Assembly (NCBI GenBank): GCA_003665825.1
Contig: QPFY01000002.1
Coordinates: 1,922,001-1,986,000, forward strand
Direction of reading: 5' to 3'
Source of the DNA: Microbotryum silenes-acaulis
Lineage: Eukaryota; Basidiomycota; Microbotryomycetes; Microbotryales; Microbotryaceae
Length of the DNA: 64,000 nucleotides
The position numbers and the translations under genes were made by a program. Under the pieces are notes generated by a model, which did not search any database, was not told the DNA's origin, and worked only from the letters and a program-made list of their open reading frames with translations. This document shows positions 43,848 to 56,254 of the stretch, piece by piece (positions within the stretch are counted from its first letter, which is position 1; every line of letters begins with the position of its first letter).

Positions 43848-45872
43848 TCAGAAGAAGGGGCTCACGCGAGTGCTCAAGATCTCACCCATCGTCTCATCGT
43901 CTTCAGGACCTTGAGTCGCCTCTTCCTCCAATTCCTCGAACCGTTTGTGCGGCATTAAGTGAGACGATACGCTATCATCGTCATCTGACACCATGTCATC
44001 TATCTCCAGACCTTGGACCGCGTCATGGTCCATAGCATCGGGTTTGCCATTGTTGCCTTCAGTTCGCACACTTGCTGCCTCCTTCACCGGCGAAGCTGCA
44101 ACCTGTTTCGCTTCAGCAGCCGCCTTCAACCTCTGCTGCTGCTCGAACTTCCTCTTGTGCGCCGCGACGTCATCAACGTATTCGAGCGAGTCGGTGTTCT
44201 GCGTGCTCGACTGCGACCGAACATCCTTGCTGCTCGACTGCGTCGGCTGGGACTGACTATCCTTGCGTTTGTCCGAGGCGAAGGACGAAACCGTGGATTG
44301 CGTATTGAGGACAAGGGAAGTGGAGTCGAGTGAGGACGTGGTGCCATCCGCCGGGGAGATATACGCAGCAGTCGAAGATGCTGTCGACACGGATGGGGTG
44401 TGGAAGGTTTGAGCAGGCGGCGGTGGTTGGGACGTATAGCTCGAGCCAGAGGTACCGTTGGAGCCACTACTGTATTGCTCGAGGGAAGAATCTTTTTCTT
44501 CCACGATCCGTTGTGGTACGGTAGAGGGTCGTTTCGGAGGGGAGACAACAATTCTTTTCGAGGCTTTGGGTGAGGCTGGGGGATCAGAGCGTTTGGGACC
44601 GTTTGTCACCCCTTTCATTGGATGCTCAGAGAGCGTTGAGATATTCGGGGTCTGAGTTAGAGTTCGGGCGGTCAATACGCGGCCAGCGGAAAGTGATGCT
44701 GCGTCGTTAGTCTGGCTTGAGGTTGACGCTGGCGCTTCAAATTTCGCGGCCTGCTGTTGTGCAGCAGCCTGCAGTCGACTGAGAATTCTTGAGCGGGCCG
44801 GTGGTAGAGGTGGCTGCGTACTGGGCAACAAGTCCTCCTCAATTTCGCCTTCCTCAACCTCGTCGTCGGCGTGCTCCATGCGGGGCTCGTGCCCGGTTTC
44901 TCGAGGAAGCGCGCTGTCGTGCGCCGAAGGCGATCGTGTTTGAGCAGGATGGTGTACTACGTCCTGCTGCGGAGATTTGGCCGAACGAGGTCCGGCTGCT
45001 TCATCTACTTCCATCCCATTTGTCGTCTCAACAGGGGCATTCTTAGCAACACTACGAACGGCGCGTTTTCGCGACGGCGTCGATGGGTCGGCTGGCTTGG
45101 CTGGCACTGAAGCGGGGGAACGAGTCGGGGTCGGCAAGGACGTCTTTGAATGGTTTCTGCTGCGGGTAGACTGAAAGGACGTCGAGTATTGAGCGTAATC
45201 CATCGCTGGTTGGGTATGAGACCCTACAGCGATGTTCTCTGGTTGAGTACTCACGCATTCGAAAAATGAGCACATCTCGGAGGCGATGGGGATGACCGCA
45301 CGCATCCAAGCCTCGGTAGCGGTGGCGAGGGGCGCCGCGATGGCATCGATCGTTCGTACGTCACCGTTCTTGACGGCGGTCTTATCGAGCTGGAACAAGG
45401 CAGCATAGCCGCGGCGAATCTTGTTTTCCTCGGAGAAAGGCGACGTGGAAATGATTGGCTCGACGACCAGTAGGGGAGGCAGTTGCACGCTGCCCGCGCC
45501 ATTCTTGTGTTTCGCAGTTTCGGCCATGGTGAAAGCTTCAATCAAGAGTGCTCCCCAATGCAAGTCGAGCAGATCGAAGCGTTGCTGGGCCTGAGGATGC
45601 TGCAGCACCTTGACGACCTCGGCGAGGAACACGCGGTGGTCGTCCGTGAGCTCGAACTCGAACTCGCCATCGAGCGGAGACTGCATCTCGTTCGCCAAGG
45701 CGATGGCAACATGACGGAATTGGTTGGTCGTGCGCAGGGCTTCAATGATGAGCGAGGGATCGCAAGTCGAAGACGTCAGGGGCAGTTGCGAGCCGACCGT
45801 TCGGGCAGCAGCGAGCGCCTCGAGTCGGGTCGTCGCGATCTCGTGTCGCTTCGCTTCTAGTTGGGCGTCCAT
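43848..45872 (-). CDS. Large disordered Ser/Thr/Pro-rich protein of unknown function
   Basis: Start chosen at ATG 45872 (MDAQLEAKRHEIATTRLEAL); an in-frame upstream extension exists to 46028. A probable intron at 45254-45171 (84 nt, GTGAGT...CAG) is in frame and has no stop, so two isoforms are possible (646 residues if spliced). The N-terminal 190 residues look folded, with helices such as EVVKVLQHPQAQQRFDLLDL and LLVVEPIISTSPF. The rest is low-complexity Ser/Pro/Glu with a VEEGEIEEDLL acidic patch and an ARSRILSRLQAAAQQQAAKF helix. No catalytic motif. A nuclear or regulatory scaffold is possible; not assigned. Confidence 0.65.
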   Translation of the reverse strand: MDAQLEAKRHEIATTRLEALAAARTVGSQLPLTSSTCDPSLIIEALRTTNQFRHVAIALANEMQSPLDGEFEFELTDDHRVFLAEVVKVLQHPQAQQRFDLLDLHWGALLIEAFTMAETAKHKNGAGSVQLPPLLVVEPIISTSPFSEENKIRRGYAALFQLDKTAVKNGDVRTIDAIAAPLATATEAWMRAVIPIASEMCSFFECVSTQPENIAVGSHTQPAMDYAQYSTSFQSTRSRNHSKTSLPTPTRSPASVPAKPADPSTPSRKRAVRSVAKNAPVETTNGMEVDEAAGPRSAKSPQQDVVHHPAQTRSPSAHDSALPRETGHEPRMEHADDEVEEGEIEEDLLPSTQPPLPPARSRILSRLQAAAQQQAAKFEAPASTSSQTNDAASLSAGRVLTARTLTQTPNISTLSEHPMKGVTNGPKRSDPPASPKASKRIVVSPPKRPSTVPQRIVEEKDSSLEQYSSGSNGTSGSSYTSQPPPPAQTFHTPSVSTASSTAAYISPADGTTSSLDSTSLVLNTQSTVSSFASDKRKDSQSQPTQSSSKDVRSQSSTQNTDSLEYVDDVAAHKRKFEQQQRLKAAAEAKQVAASPVKEAASVRTEGNNGKPDAMDHDAVQGLEIDDMVSDDDDSVSSHLMPHKRFEELEEEATQGPEDDETMGEILSTRVSPFF

Positions 45873-46487
45873 CTTGTTCGAAAGGCCCGGCCTGATGACG
45901 CTCCTTCTTGGTGGGAGGTGGAGAGGTGCGAGATGAGGAGAGAAGAACGAACCGCGGTACAAACGGGGTATCTCGGTAAGATCGACTCGGTGGAGTGAAT
46001 GCCCGTCCCCTCTTGGGTCAAATCCCAACTCCCGTCAGCCTTCAGGCTACAAAGGTCCCAGCTGACAGAGCGGATCCTGAGAGGCCTGAGGTGCTGAGGA
46101 GGCCTGACGGTGACGACGGTGGAGTCACGCGCTCTGACGCGCCGCTCTGACGCGCCGACTCGTCCTGGCTAATAATAACCTCGTCTCAAAGTCGATCACT
46201 CGACGGCGTCGACGCGTTGATCGCCAGAAACTTTCAACATGATGGACAACATTCAGTCACTGGTGATTCACTTATCATTTTTTGGAAAAGAAGATGACAA
46301 TATCGTTCTGCGCTCACTCGCGTCGGTATATTCTGAATTTCTGACTTCTGAATAGCTCCGCAAACAGGCCGAGCTGGGTGTATGCACTTTGCCTGTCCCT
46401 CCCGCTTCACTCGAGTTCACTCTTCGCGCTCGTCTTGGTTTCTCGCCTCCTCACCCGTACTTGGCCGAGGCCTGGCTCTCACCCAAC
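45873..46487. other. Divergent promoter region between two disordered-protein genes
   Basis: About 615 bases separate the divergent starts. The core 46100-46220 has GACGCGCC repeats. No specific site assigned. Confidence 0.45.
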
Positions 46488-49484
46488 ATGGCTACCGCAA
46501 TGCTCTCCCATAGACCGCCAAAGGCACGAAGACCTCACATCTCAAGTGGCAGCGCATCGCTCCTTCCCCGGTTTCCTACCACCTCATCAACCAACTTGAC
46601 TTCCGAACGGCCCCCACAAGCCTCTACATCCGCCTCCGCCTCCGCGTCGCATCCACTTTCTTCCCACACCACCACCGACCTCATGGACGAATCCCTCCTC
46701 GATTTCGATCAACTCCTCGTCCAGTCGAGCCACGCCTCCCATCCCGGTGAAGGCGCCCCGACGAGGATGATGATGATGTCTTCCAATCTGTTCGACGAGG
46801 GTTCGTCCATGTTGAACGACGCGCAGATGAGCTTCTTGCACCACGACGAAGATTTTACCATGGTCGTACGCGAAAGGGAGGATAATAATATAGATCTGGA
46901 TGATACAAGGCAGGTTCCGGACGCGGATATGCGGGAACACCAGCACGTGGAGGAACGCGAGGCGACGAGCCAGGGAGCGACTGCGAATCAAGTGGCCCCT
47001 GTTGAAGCTGCCCCGACCGAAGCTTTAGAGGAACACATCGCCCAACAGCCGCAACCATTGGGCACAGCTTCACAGGGTGAGTCATTTACACCTAAAGAAA
47101 ATCTTTCGTTGAACTAACAATTAGCACCTCAGATTCACCGATCGACACGCGGACCCTCGACCGATCCCTCCCTACGAACCGACGGCGATCGTCCATTTTT
47201 CCCATCCTGAAACGCAACGCGGTCGTTCCCATGCCCGCATTGAACGAAAATGATGTAATTGCGCAACCCGCTAGGGCTTCTACGAAATCCAAGCCTTCGA
47301 CTTCAGCTTCCTCCACATCGGCCTTGCCCTCGATCCTCGCGACAACTGCTGCTTCAGTTCGGCCCATGAAACCGGCGCATATCCTACCCAAAGATCACCC
47401 TAGTCATCCAAGAGTGATCGAAGCCACCCTCATTCCGATACCCCGAGCCCGGGAACGTTCTCGCTCGAGGCCAACGTCTTCCGAGCCGACCCTTTCCAGG
47501 TCCTCCGAAGCCGAACGAAAGCTCTCCCCTTTGGTATCAACACAACGTTCCTCCGCCTCAGTCTCACCGATCACGAAATTGGCTCTACCTGCACCTCCAC
47601 TCGCGCCACCACCACCCCCACCTCCTCCTCTTCCAAGATCCCTCCCTATCGGCGATTACCTCGCTCCATTGGCCGAAGTCTCCGATGAGGAAGCGCAAAG
47701 TCCTCAAAGGGAGGATCGGTTGGAGTCGTTTGAGACTACGTTGCCAACGCCTTATAGAGCATCACCACCGCCAGCATATTTATTGAAGGTTGTGAAGGAG
47801 CAGAGGGAGGACTCGATGAATCAGGATGGGGAAGAGGACCTCTTCGAACTAGAGATGGACGTAGAGGGAGGCAACGACGATCGATACGAGGCGCTGGATG
47901 CAGATGGGTCGTTACCGAGGATCGGGGAGTCGTTGAAGGACTTTGAACGTCATAATAGAGGCAACGACCGAACAGCAAAGATTGGGAGAAGGATGACGAC
48001 GAGCACGCCTGCTAAAGCGGGAGTGCTGAGTGGGGTGGGGAGGAGGGTTAGTGTCGTCGCGGCACCGGGAGCGGCACGGTCAGCGGGGCTGAGAAAGATG
48101 GTACCAAAGGTCTTGGAGCAGGAGGAGGAACAGGATGGAGAGATGATGAGACCGATCTTGCCGGAGAGGTACCGAGTGCAGTCTCCCTTCGACTCCCAAT
48201 CCGTTACGGCAGTCAAAGAGGTCAAACCATCCTCCACGGACCGACCACTTCCTCCGCCTCCCAAAGCGCCCCTCCCACCTCCTGTCGCGAGCTCAAGTTC
48301 GGCACCACGAGATCCTTCGCTTCCGCAAAAACGAAGAGCTTCAAGGGCGTTCGAAGTGGGACATCATCCTCTCGCGGTGACGGCTCCACGCCCCCAAGCA
48401 CAAGAGCCGATCCCAGCGACTACAACGGCGTCTCGACGAGCTTCGACGGCCATCTTGCACCCCTGGCCCAAACCCTCCACGTCGACACAAGTCTCCACTC
48501 GGACGCCTGCACCCTCAATTCCCACCACACGAGCTACCGAGGTCGCTCCACCCAAAACCACCCTCCGACTCAACTACACCTACACGCGAGATCCACCGAT
48601 AGCGCAGTCGGTTCTAACAACGATCCGTCTTTTCGATCCTTGTGGACCCATACATGAAGAGGCCGAAGGCCAGCAAGGGCTGGCTCCGCCCGAAATCGAA
48701 CGCCCTCGTCTTCCAGCTAAGATTGGGGATCTGACTGTCCCGATGGAGAATACTTTTGGAGCGAGGGCGGAGGAGAGAGAGCGGTTGAGGAAGGAGAGGA
48801 AGGAGCGGATGGCTTTGGGTTTGGGAGCGGAGATTGGTGAAGGGGCCCGAGGGGGGGTGAAAAGGGGCAGTTCGGCGATGGGGGGTGAGAGGGGAAACAA
48901 GAGATCCAAGTTGGACACAAGCGCTTCGTCCGTTGGTGGTGGGGTGTTAGGTACGAACTCCAGACAGGTAAGGGTCGGAAGCATTCAATGTGCCGACGAC
49001 TTGTGACTCATTCTCCACCTTCTCTTCACAGAACCTGCCCTCCACCACCTCCGTCGCGGCTAACGCCCCTTTCAAGTCCACCTCCACCCAGCCCAAACCT
49101 TTCACCTTCACCTCGCTCAATCGTCAACGTCCCGCCCCATCCAACTCGATAGCCATCCACAACCCCTCCTCTCTTCAAGCGCAAAGTGAAGTCGCGCTGG
49201 CGTTGAACAAAGCCTCTAACCTCGATCGCTTGGGATGGAGCGAACGACAAAAGTTGAGGGAGGAGGAGGTGAGGAGGAGGAAGGAGATGGCCAGGAAGGA
49301 GGAGGAGGTGAGTTCTGGGTAGCTGTTTTGAGGGTGGGGAGGGAATGGTTGGCTGATCGAAGTGCATGTGTTTGGTGTACAGGAGGCTGAACGACGGAAG
49401 CTTAAGGCTTTGAAGGAGAGGTTGTTGCAAGCCAAAGCTCCGGCTGTGGCATCGGGCGGCGCGACGAGTGGGATGAGACGATGA
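46488..49484 (+). CDS. Large disordered protein with a C-terminal basic coiled coil (4 exons)
   Basis: Exons 46488-47076, 47133-48967, 49032-49307 and 49383-49484 give 933 residues. ATG 46488 (MATAMLSHRPPKAR) is the first in frame. The middle has poly-Pro blocks (47600-47630, 48240-48290), many Ser/Arg sites and a PRSLPIGDYLAPLAEVSDEE segment. The end has VPMENTFGARAEERERLRKE and GWSERQKLREEEVRRRKE, a charged helix. Such VPxxxxF plus Arg/Glu helix segments recall TPX2-type microtubule-binding repeats, but this is only a weak resemblance. Function unknown; possibly cytoskeletal or cell-cycle related. Confidence 0.6.
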
Positions 49485-49894
49485 GACGATGATCGGCTAT
49501 GCCTTACGGACGGTGACTTACCAGTGTGGAGAAAGGAGTCGAATTATTCTTGAATCTGAGAAGGACATACCTTGTTTATATGTTGTCGCACATGTTCTTT
49601 CCTCGAGATCTCACGTGACATCATTCGTTCCATGCAACGCTTTCCCGTGTGTACTGTTTGTTATTGCTCCTTGCGCTCAAACTCACTCTATGCCAAGTCG
49701 TTTTCATGGTGAGTCGATGTACAAAGGAAGCGCTTTTAATGCAATTGCGGGTAGTGTATACATCAAAAGAACGACAACGCCAACAACTTAAGAAACTGTG
49801 AGTACGAAAAGAGCGAACGCCAGTCCAAAGTCCAAGCGGTACACATCATGCCGAAAAAGTTATTGCGACTGAGTCGATCGTATAATATGGAGAG

Positions 49895-51021
49895 TCAATT
49901 GCCTAGTTCATCTTCGACGACAAGTTCAGAGCCACAGACTTACCGAAGAAAGCAAAGAACAAGAAGATGAAAATCTGGTGTCAGACCGCCCCGACAACCT
50001 CTATCAGTCCCTGAAGTTATAACCCTGATCTAGTGGTATCGGGTCCGAACTGACTCTTGAAAACGCATCCCTCAAGAAACTCTCTTCCTGTAAAGCGCCG
50101 GTTCCGTGGACGCCGCCTCTTCTGATACCGTGAGGGGCTTGGACCCAACCTGGGCCATCGTTGGACCAGTTCCAAGCCATAGAGAAACCGGGTAAGGCAC
50201 CGAAAATGCCAGCGTCGAAGGTGAAGGTATCGAAGGAGGACGAGGTAGAAGCGCTCCTATTTGTTGTTGAGGAATGGGCTGGTCGTGGTCTTGGTGGGAT
50301 GGGCTTTTCTCTGTTGAGTAGGACGAAGATTGTGTCCGGAGGTGCCATGATAGGAGCTTCCCCGAGTCAATGACGTGAGCAACGAGGGTGGAAGAGGAGA
50401 CCGATGGAGCGCACCTAGGGTCCTCGTCTTGTCCGTCGACACTATAGATAGGTATGACGGACGAAGCCGATGCAGGGGCTTTGCAGACGGGGCATTGGGC
50501 ACGAGTGATACTGGAAGCGACCGTGAACCACTAGGAGTTGAAGCACATCGATGGAATAGACTAGCATTAGGAGATGGTCACTCCAAAGCTTCAGGGAGAG
50601 CGGTGAATAGTCTGACCTCGTGCAGATGCTCCCAGCAAAAGAGATGGCCACACGGGGTGACGACGGGCGAGCTAACATCATCGAGGCTGTCGGGTCCCCA
50701 AACATGCACGTGATTCAGGAATCAGCGACGTGACAGCGCACAGTACAACGAAGCCACGCTGGAGACTGACCATATGTGGCACACCCAAGGTGTTGTGGTG
50801 ACTTTTCTCGGAGCTCTGCCTTCGCTGTCGATCGTAGCAACTGCAGGTGAGGATGCAGTGGCACCGGTGGAATGAGGCCGAATGCCGCTTATGGCATGCC
50901 CGTTTAAGCCACCTGCAGCAGATGACGAGTGAAGCAACCCATGGGGAAGCCCGTCCACAGTGATTGGTGAGATACCTGCATTACTGGGGAACGAGTGTCG
51001 TCTGCGGCGCCTCAGCGACAT
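49895..51021 (-). CDS. RNF5/RMA1-like tail-anchored RING E3 ubiquitin ligase (6 exons)
   Basis: Minus-strand exons 51021-50771, 50686-50617, 50530-50415, 50310-50055, 49974-49944 and 49911-49895 give 246 residues. The RING reads VCHIC, CGHLFCWEH, CPVCKA: ligands Cys81, Cys84, Cys96, His98, Cys101, His104, Cys120, Cys123. The sixth ligand is His where RNF5 proteins carry Cys (CWPC). A DEDPREKPIPPRPRP segment follows, as in RNF5/RNF185. The C-terminus is the short hydrophobic anchor IFIFLFFAFF, encoded by its own 31-nt exon, plus DELGN. RNF5-type ligases sit in the ER membrane and ubiquitinate misfolded membrane proteins. The exon pattern is supported by phase and motif at every join. Confidence 0.85.
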
Positions 51022-51312
51022 GCCGTTAGCCGCTCTGGCGAATCGACGAGAACGGTAGCAAGTCAGCCAGCGGGATGCCCGAACTCGACCACTTTGGTAT
51101 CGCAAGTCGTCAGAAGTCGTCACCCTCCCCTCCCCTCCCCAGCCCTCCCTCTCCTTATTCAAACTAAATGGGAGTCTAACACAAAGCATAGGAAAAATTC
51201 ATGGTTACAAGCATAAATGTTACGTTTCGTCAAGATGAGCCACGAATTTGAACAAGGTCAGCATACCTCAACGTTGCCCACCAAAAGAGCCCCCCACAAA
51301 AAGTCATTACGA

Positions 51313-54300
51313 TCATAACAGATTCTCCTCGTCATCCCTCGTCGCCAACAACCCATTCAATTGCTTCAAACTCTTGGCGACCCCAAACGAAGCACTCGCC
51401 ATGCTCTGCTTGGTCTGCTTATTGAACGCGGTCGAATTCGGTCCCCTACCCGAAGCAGCCAGACTCTGCATCTCACTCAATTTGTCGCAATTCTCCGCCA
51501 GGTCTTGGAGGATACCTTCGCTCTCCGGTCGGGAATGTAGGGGCAGTGCGTCACGGGATATGGCGACGATCGAGGATACGATGGTGATTATTTGGGTGAG
51601 GTTCTCGTTCAGTTGTTCCGCTTGGGCTCCGCCACGGATCGCGCCGAGGAGGGATTGAATCGAGTGCACGATCGCCTCGGTTTGGTTCTCAATGTAGTTC
51701 TGGGTGTAACCCAATGCCGCGTCAGCATGCACTTCAAGGAAACTTCTGTCGCACATCTATGAACTCGCCTTAAGTTCATCCGCATTGTTCTCCAACCGTT
51801 CCTCCTCATGCTGATCGACCCGCTCCTCATGCCCCTGTCGAAACTGCCCCATCTGATCACCGTACGAGTCGCGCGCATCGTAGCTCCCCCTCCCATGCTG
51901 TTGCTGCTGATGCGCACTATCGTCCCTAGAGTCCCGATACCCTCCCCCATAGTCGCTGTTGGGGGAGACGAGGTCGCTGCCGTTGTAAGCCGTTGGTTGT
52001 GGCGAGGCGAATCGATCGTCGTGTTGCGAGGGTCGACCGTACGCATTCGGCATCGGCGCGTTCGAGGTGCCCCCATAGGTCGGTGATGCCGTCTGAGGGT
52101 CGCGTTGTCGATAGTCCGAAGATGAAACCAACGGCGCCCCACCGCGTACGATCTGTTGTTCCCACGAATTCGGCTCGGCTCTCCCTCCAAAGCCATGCGA
52201 AGATGCGGGTGGCGGCGTTCGAGCAAAGCTGAGCGACCCCAAAGACGAAGACGAAGGCAACATCCCCCCTTCTCTCGAATCTCGCTCCGGAGCGGCCGAG
52301 CTCGCCGGCGCCGGCGCCTGCTGTTGCTGCTGCTGTTGTGGCGTCGAGGCCGCACGGTTCAACGAAAAGTTGCCCAAGACGTTCTTGACGCTGTTCATGC
52401 CGCCCGTCCAGGACGAGCCGACAATCGTTCCACCATTCTGTTTCGCCGGTGGGGGAGGGGCGTTCGAGACGTCCGGTGATTCACTCAGACTCGGCATCGG
52501 CTCGAAGCCGCCTGCTGCGCCTCTTGTGACGTTTGACGACGAGGAAGGGAGGCCTCGGCCACCCGAACCACCACCGACCGTTCGTCGAATCTTGAGAATC
52601 CTCACCAGCTCGACGACGCTCGTCGAAACGTGCGAAGCCGCGGCATCAACGAGGGAGACGGGCGAGACGCCAAATGACATCGCATGATTCTTGCTCGCCG
52701 TCATCAAGTTCGACAAAGTCGCGCCAATGTTGTCCTTGGTCTGCGCCAGAGCGTCCTGCTCGCTAGGAGGCAAGGCCGAGATGCGTCGCGGGTCGATCGC
52801 CTGCACATCGCTGTCGATCTTCTCAACCGCGGCAACGATAGCTCTTGCGGCTGTGAGCACTGAAGAAGGCTCTTTCGAGCGGGCAGCGTCGAGCAGATCG
52901 TCAATGGATGTTTGGAACTCGGAGATGTGAACGTCGGCCAGCAATCCATCGGACGAGGCCGGCATGAAGCTGTCGTTGTCGACTTTGATTGTCGCCGTGA
53001 ACAGTTGCGAGGTGGCTATATGAGGAGTATCAGAGAATCAGCAAGTTCCATCACGCAGCGGCCAGCGGCAATGGGCGGCAATCGCACCTTTCAAGTTCCT
53101 GAGCTCCGTCTTGGTCTGCTCATACTTCTTCTTCCACATCCTCGCATCGTCCTCGACCTTTTCCCTCGCCTGTCGTTCCCTGTTCAACCCCTCGACGGCA
53201 TCCTCGTATTTGGCATTCACCTCCCTTAGTTCATCTACGAGGGAGCCAACCTCGGCCCTCAACTCGTTCGCCAGGTCGTCAGAGGCCGCACGGTCATGGT
53301 CGCCGCGCGACTGCGTGGCCGCTTCGTTGCTCAGCCGTTCGAGCTCCGAACGTAAATTTCGCATGTCAAGGGACTGGGACTCATTGCGTTCTCGGTGGCT
53401 TCGGAGCTGATCCTCGAGATCGCGTAATCGGGCCTGTTCGATGCTTCGTGTCTGTTGGGTTTCCAAAGATGATGGTGGTCAGGGATTCTGATACCGGTAG
53501 ATACTTCACAGGCAGAATGCCTCCGCACCTTGAGATCACCTCTTGCCCCATCGACTTCGCGTTCGAGTTCGCCGATCCGGCTTTGCAGCATCGTGAGCTT
53601 GTATTCGTAGTCCGCCTTGAGCTTCTCCTTCGCTTCGTGGTCCCACTGCATGTCCGAAAAGCGTCAGTTGAGCTCGTCCCCTAGATGTGCCATTCACCTC
53701 AGAAACTCACGCTGTTGCGCCGGTTGGATGAGTCGTTGCTCGAACTGGTTCCGTAGCCTCCGATTAATTTCGTCCCCACCGACGACGCTTCGCTCGCCTG
53801 TGCCGTATGCCCAGGTTTATTCGGCGGGCTCTGTTGCCGATTCGCATCCTGGCCATAATCATTGGGTACCATCCGGGCCCCACTCGAAAATGAGGGGCTC
53901 GCACCAGGGACGGAAGCGACGCTCGAGATTTGGGCCGAAGCATGTTGGGTCAAGCTACCAAAAGCAAGGGAGGGGGTGGAGGATTCGAGTTGGTTGCTGC
54001 CTCCGAGCGCGGGTGATTTGGCCGATTCCTCGATGACGAGTGTGCTCTTGTTGGGGACGACGACGTCGTTGGACGAGTTTTGACTGAGACCGAGTGGTGT
54101 GGGTGCACGTCGTTGTTGCGCGAGGTTGGTCGGGGGTGGGGGGAAGGGCGAGGTCCCTTGGAGTGGGGCCGACGAACTGGCACCGCTCGTGGAGCGGGAG
54201 ACCGAGTCGGATCGAGGGAGATAGCCACCACTTGAAGACGGCTGCGATGGCTGTTGAAACGGGGAAAGGGTCAGTCTGGGTCTGCAACACTGCCTATCAC

Positions 54301-54952
54301 CGGCCAACTCACGGAGTCCTCGTTGAACTCGGGATATCGCCGATCGAGCTCATAGTAGACGTCACTGGCAAGGTCCTTGAACCTTTGGAGGGGTAGAGTT
54401 GCGAGTTTTTGTCGTGCTTGATTCCGCTTGGGGTGGAAGTCGTTGCGAACGGCAAGGAACGGATCTGGAGAGATTGGGATGAGAAGCCGAAAGGTGTCCC
54501 CAATCCGAAGTCGTCCGCGTCAGTTCGACTTTCGAGGTAGCCCGGGACTTGCTCATTGACTGACCTGCGCCTTCGTCGGATCTACGGACGAGTTCATCGT
54601 AGACGTCGGTCGATAATTCCTGGAACTGCTGTCGAGTCAAGCGAGTCAACTTCTCGCGGGCATTGCTGGTGGAGTGGTGAGGTAAACGGAGAGCGGGAGC
54701 GCGTGGGGGCATGCGTCAGTTCGGCCGAGAGGGCAGGAAACATCTCACCCTAGGGAGGGAAAGGACATACGATCTGGTCCATGCGTTGGCAAGAGCGCCC
54801 TGCCGCTGTAACCACCCCTTGAGCGCGTCAAAGTGGGTGCGAGCGACTTGGCGACTCTGTTCGAGCGAGAGAGGCGCCGGCTTGCTCTGGCTGGACGAGT
54901 TGGAATGCTGCGACGCCGACGACGGCAACGCTCCTGGCATGCTGCCCGACAT
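51313..54952 (-). CDS. SPA2: Spa2/GIT-type polarity scaffold (8 exons)
   Basis: Minus-strand exons 54952-54771, 54665-54565, 54464-54313, 54241-53711, 53645-53529, 53451-53088, 53015-51769 and 51699-51313 give 1026 residues. Two SPA2 homology repeats stand near the N-terminus: NAREKLTRLTRQQFQELSTD and QARQKLATLPLQRFKDLASD, each ending VYDEL or VYYEL. A Ser-rich linker precedes a coiled coil (about residues 322-482). The C-terminal block has IDDLLDAARSKEPSSVL and NYIENQTEAIVHSIQSLL, as in the GIT/Spa2 C-terminus. Spa2 organises the polarisome, linking formin and MAP kinases at growth sites. The last intron (51768-51700) begins with GC. An upstream in-frame start at 55285 would extend the N-terminus. 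Confidence 0.9.
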
Positions 54953-56254
54953 GGTGGCAGCACAGTCAAAGTCGGTGGGGGTAGAGGACGACCTAGGCGG
55001 AGGAGCGCTTTGCTGCCGACTGGCTTGCGGAGGGCTTGGCTGGTTCGGATCGGAAAGTCCGCGGCGGTCACGGGGGCTGCCGGGTGGCTGCCAGAGACTG
55101 GAGCTGGTGAGCTTGTTGTGGTCGGCAGTCGATGGCCGGCACGGGGTCGGGGAGTCACGTCCAAACGTCGATGCACACGAGTCGCTGGGTAGGCAGTGAC
55201 GGATACAAGGGATCACCGTGTAGAGATCCGGAGTCAATGCGAAAGTAAGGCCTGCTGTCGGTCGGTGACTAAACCGATGGCGCAAGGGGGACGGCGGAAG
55301 GCAACCGAGCAGAGGAGCCCAACTGGGAGGCAGCAGCGAGCGTCCGTGCGCAGCCCTGACTCGGCTCTACTAAGCGCTGCGAGTGCCGTGCCAGCACGCG
55401 CGCGCAAAGGCAGTGCGATGGCTTGATTGGCGCCTGCTTGCACTTAATAGCTCCGGCTCGAGGTTACGAACAATTAACAACCCCTTCCCAGCCCTTCCCA
55501 GCCCGATCGGCCTTCCGCGCCGCCGCTCGACTGTCGCTTTGACCTTTGACATCTCCCCCTCCTCCGCGACACTTGCCCCTCGACTCGTCGACTCGATACA
55601 CCGCATACCCCACTGACTTTGTCAAACACGCTCGACGTATTGCCATCATCGCCCATACCCTCCGTGCGTGCCCTCTCACCGCGTGGCAGTGGTACTCGAC
55701 TTGAAGTTCCACCCCTCCCTCCGCGGACCACACCGAGTGATCACACATTGGCCGCTTGGCTAGAGAGTGCATTCATCCAGCCTCGAATCAGACTGCGCCT
55801 CCTCAGACTCCCTCTGATCAGCACAAGCTCAAGCCATTACCCCCACCTCTAGTGCTCTAGTCACCTCGTGAGTCCACTTTCACATCGATCGTGTAGCAAC
55901 TGTGTGCGCACAGCAGGATCATATAGTGGTGACCGGTCACTGGTCGGACTCGTCGGCGGGCTGGAGGCCGTGCAGCGCACCCGATCCGACTTGATGGCGG
56001 GAGATCCAGTCGTTTTTGGCACGGCCGCGCGCGCGCCCGGTGACGCGGGCGACGCGTGACCGACAGCGGCGTTATTTGCACCTTGCTTGCCCGCCTCCGA
56101 CGCGTCCGTCAGACCGGCGTCTTTTCCACCTCCTCCACCTCCCGTCCCTGTCCCGCTCATCTTGGCATACCACACTCTAGCTACTATCGAGGACTGATCG
56201 ATCCTCATTTGCGATAACCTCTCCCTCTGACGCCACAGCACAGCTTCCGTCACT
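54953..56254. other. Divergent intergenic region (SPA2 / RAD21)
   Basis: About 1.3 kb between divergent starts. Frames reading on from the SPA2 start to 55285 have no conserved motif. CCCTTCCCAGCCCTTCCCAG (55485-55504) is a decamer direct repeat. Presumably both promoters lie here. Confidence 0.5.

Noticed and set aside
46488..49484. TPX2 assignment
   Set aside because: Only a short charged helix pattern agrees; no diagnostic TPX2 motif, so the gene is left unassigned.
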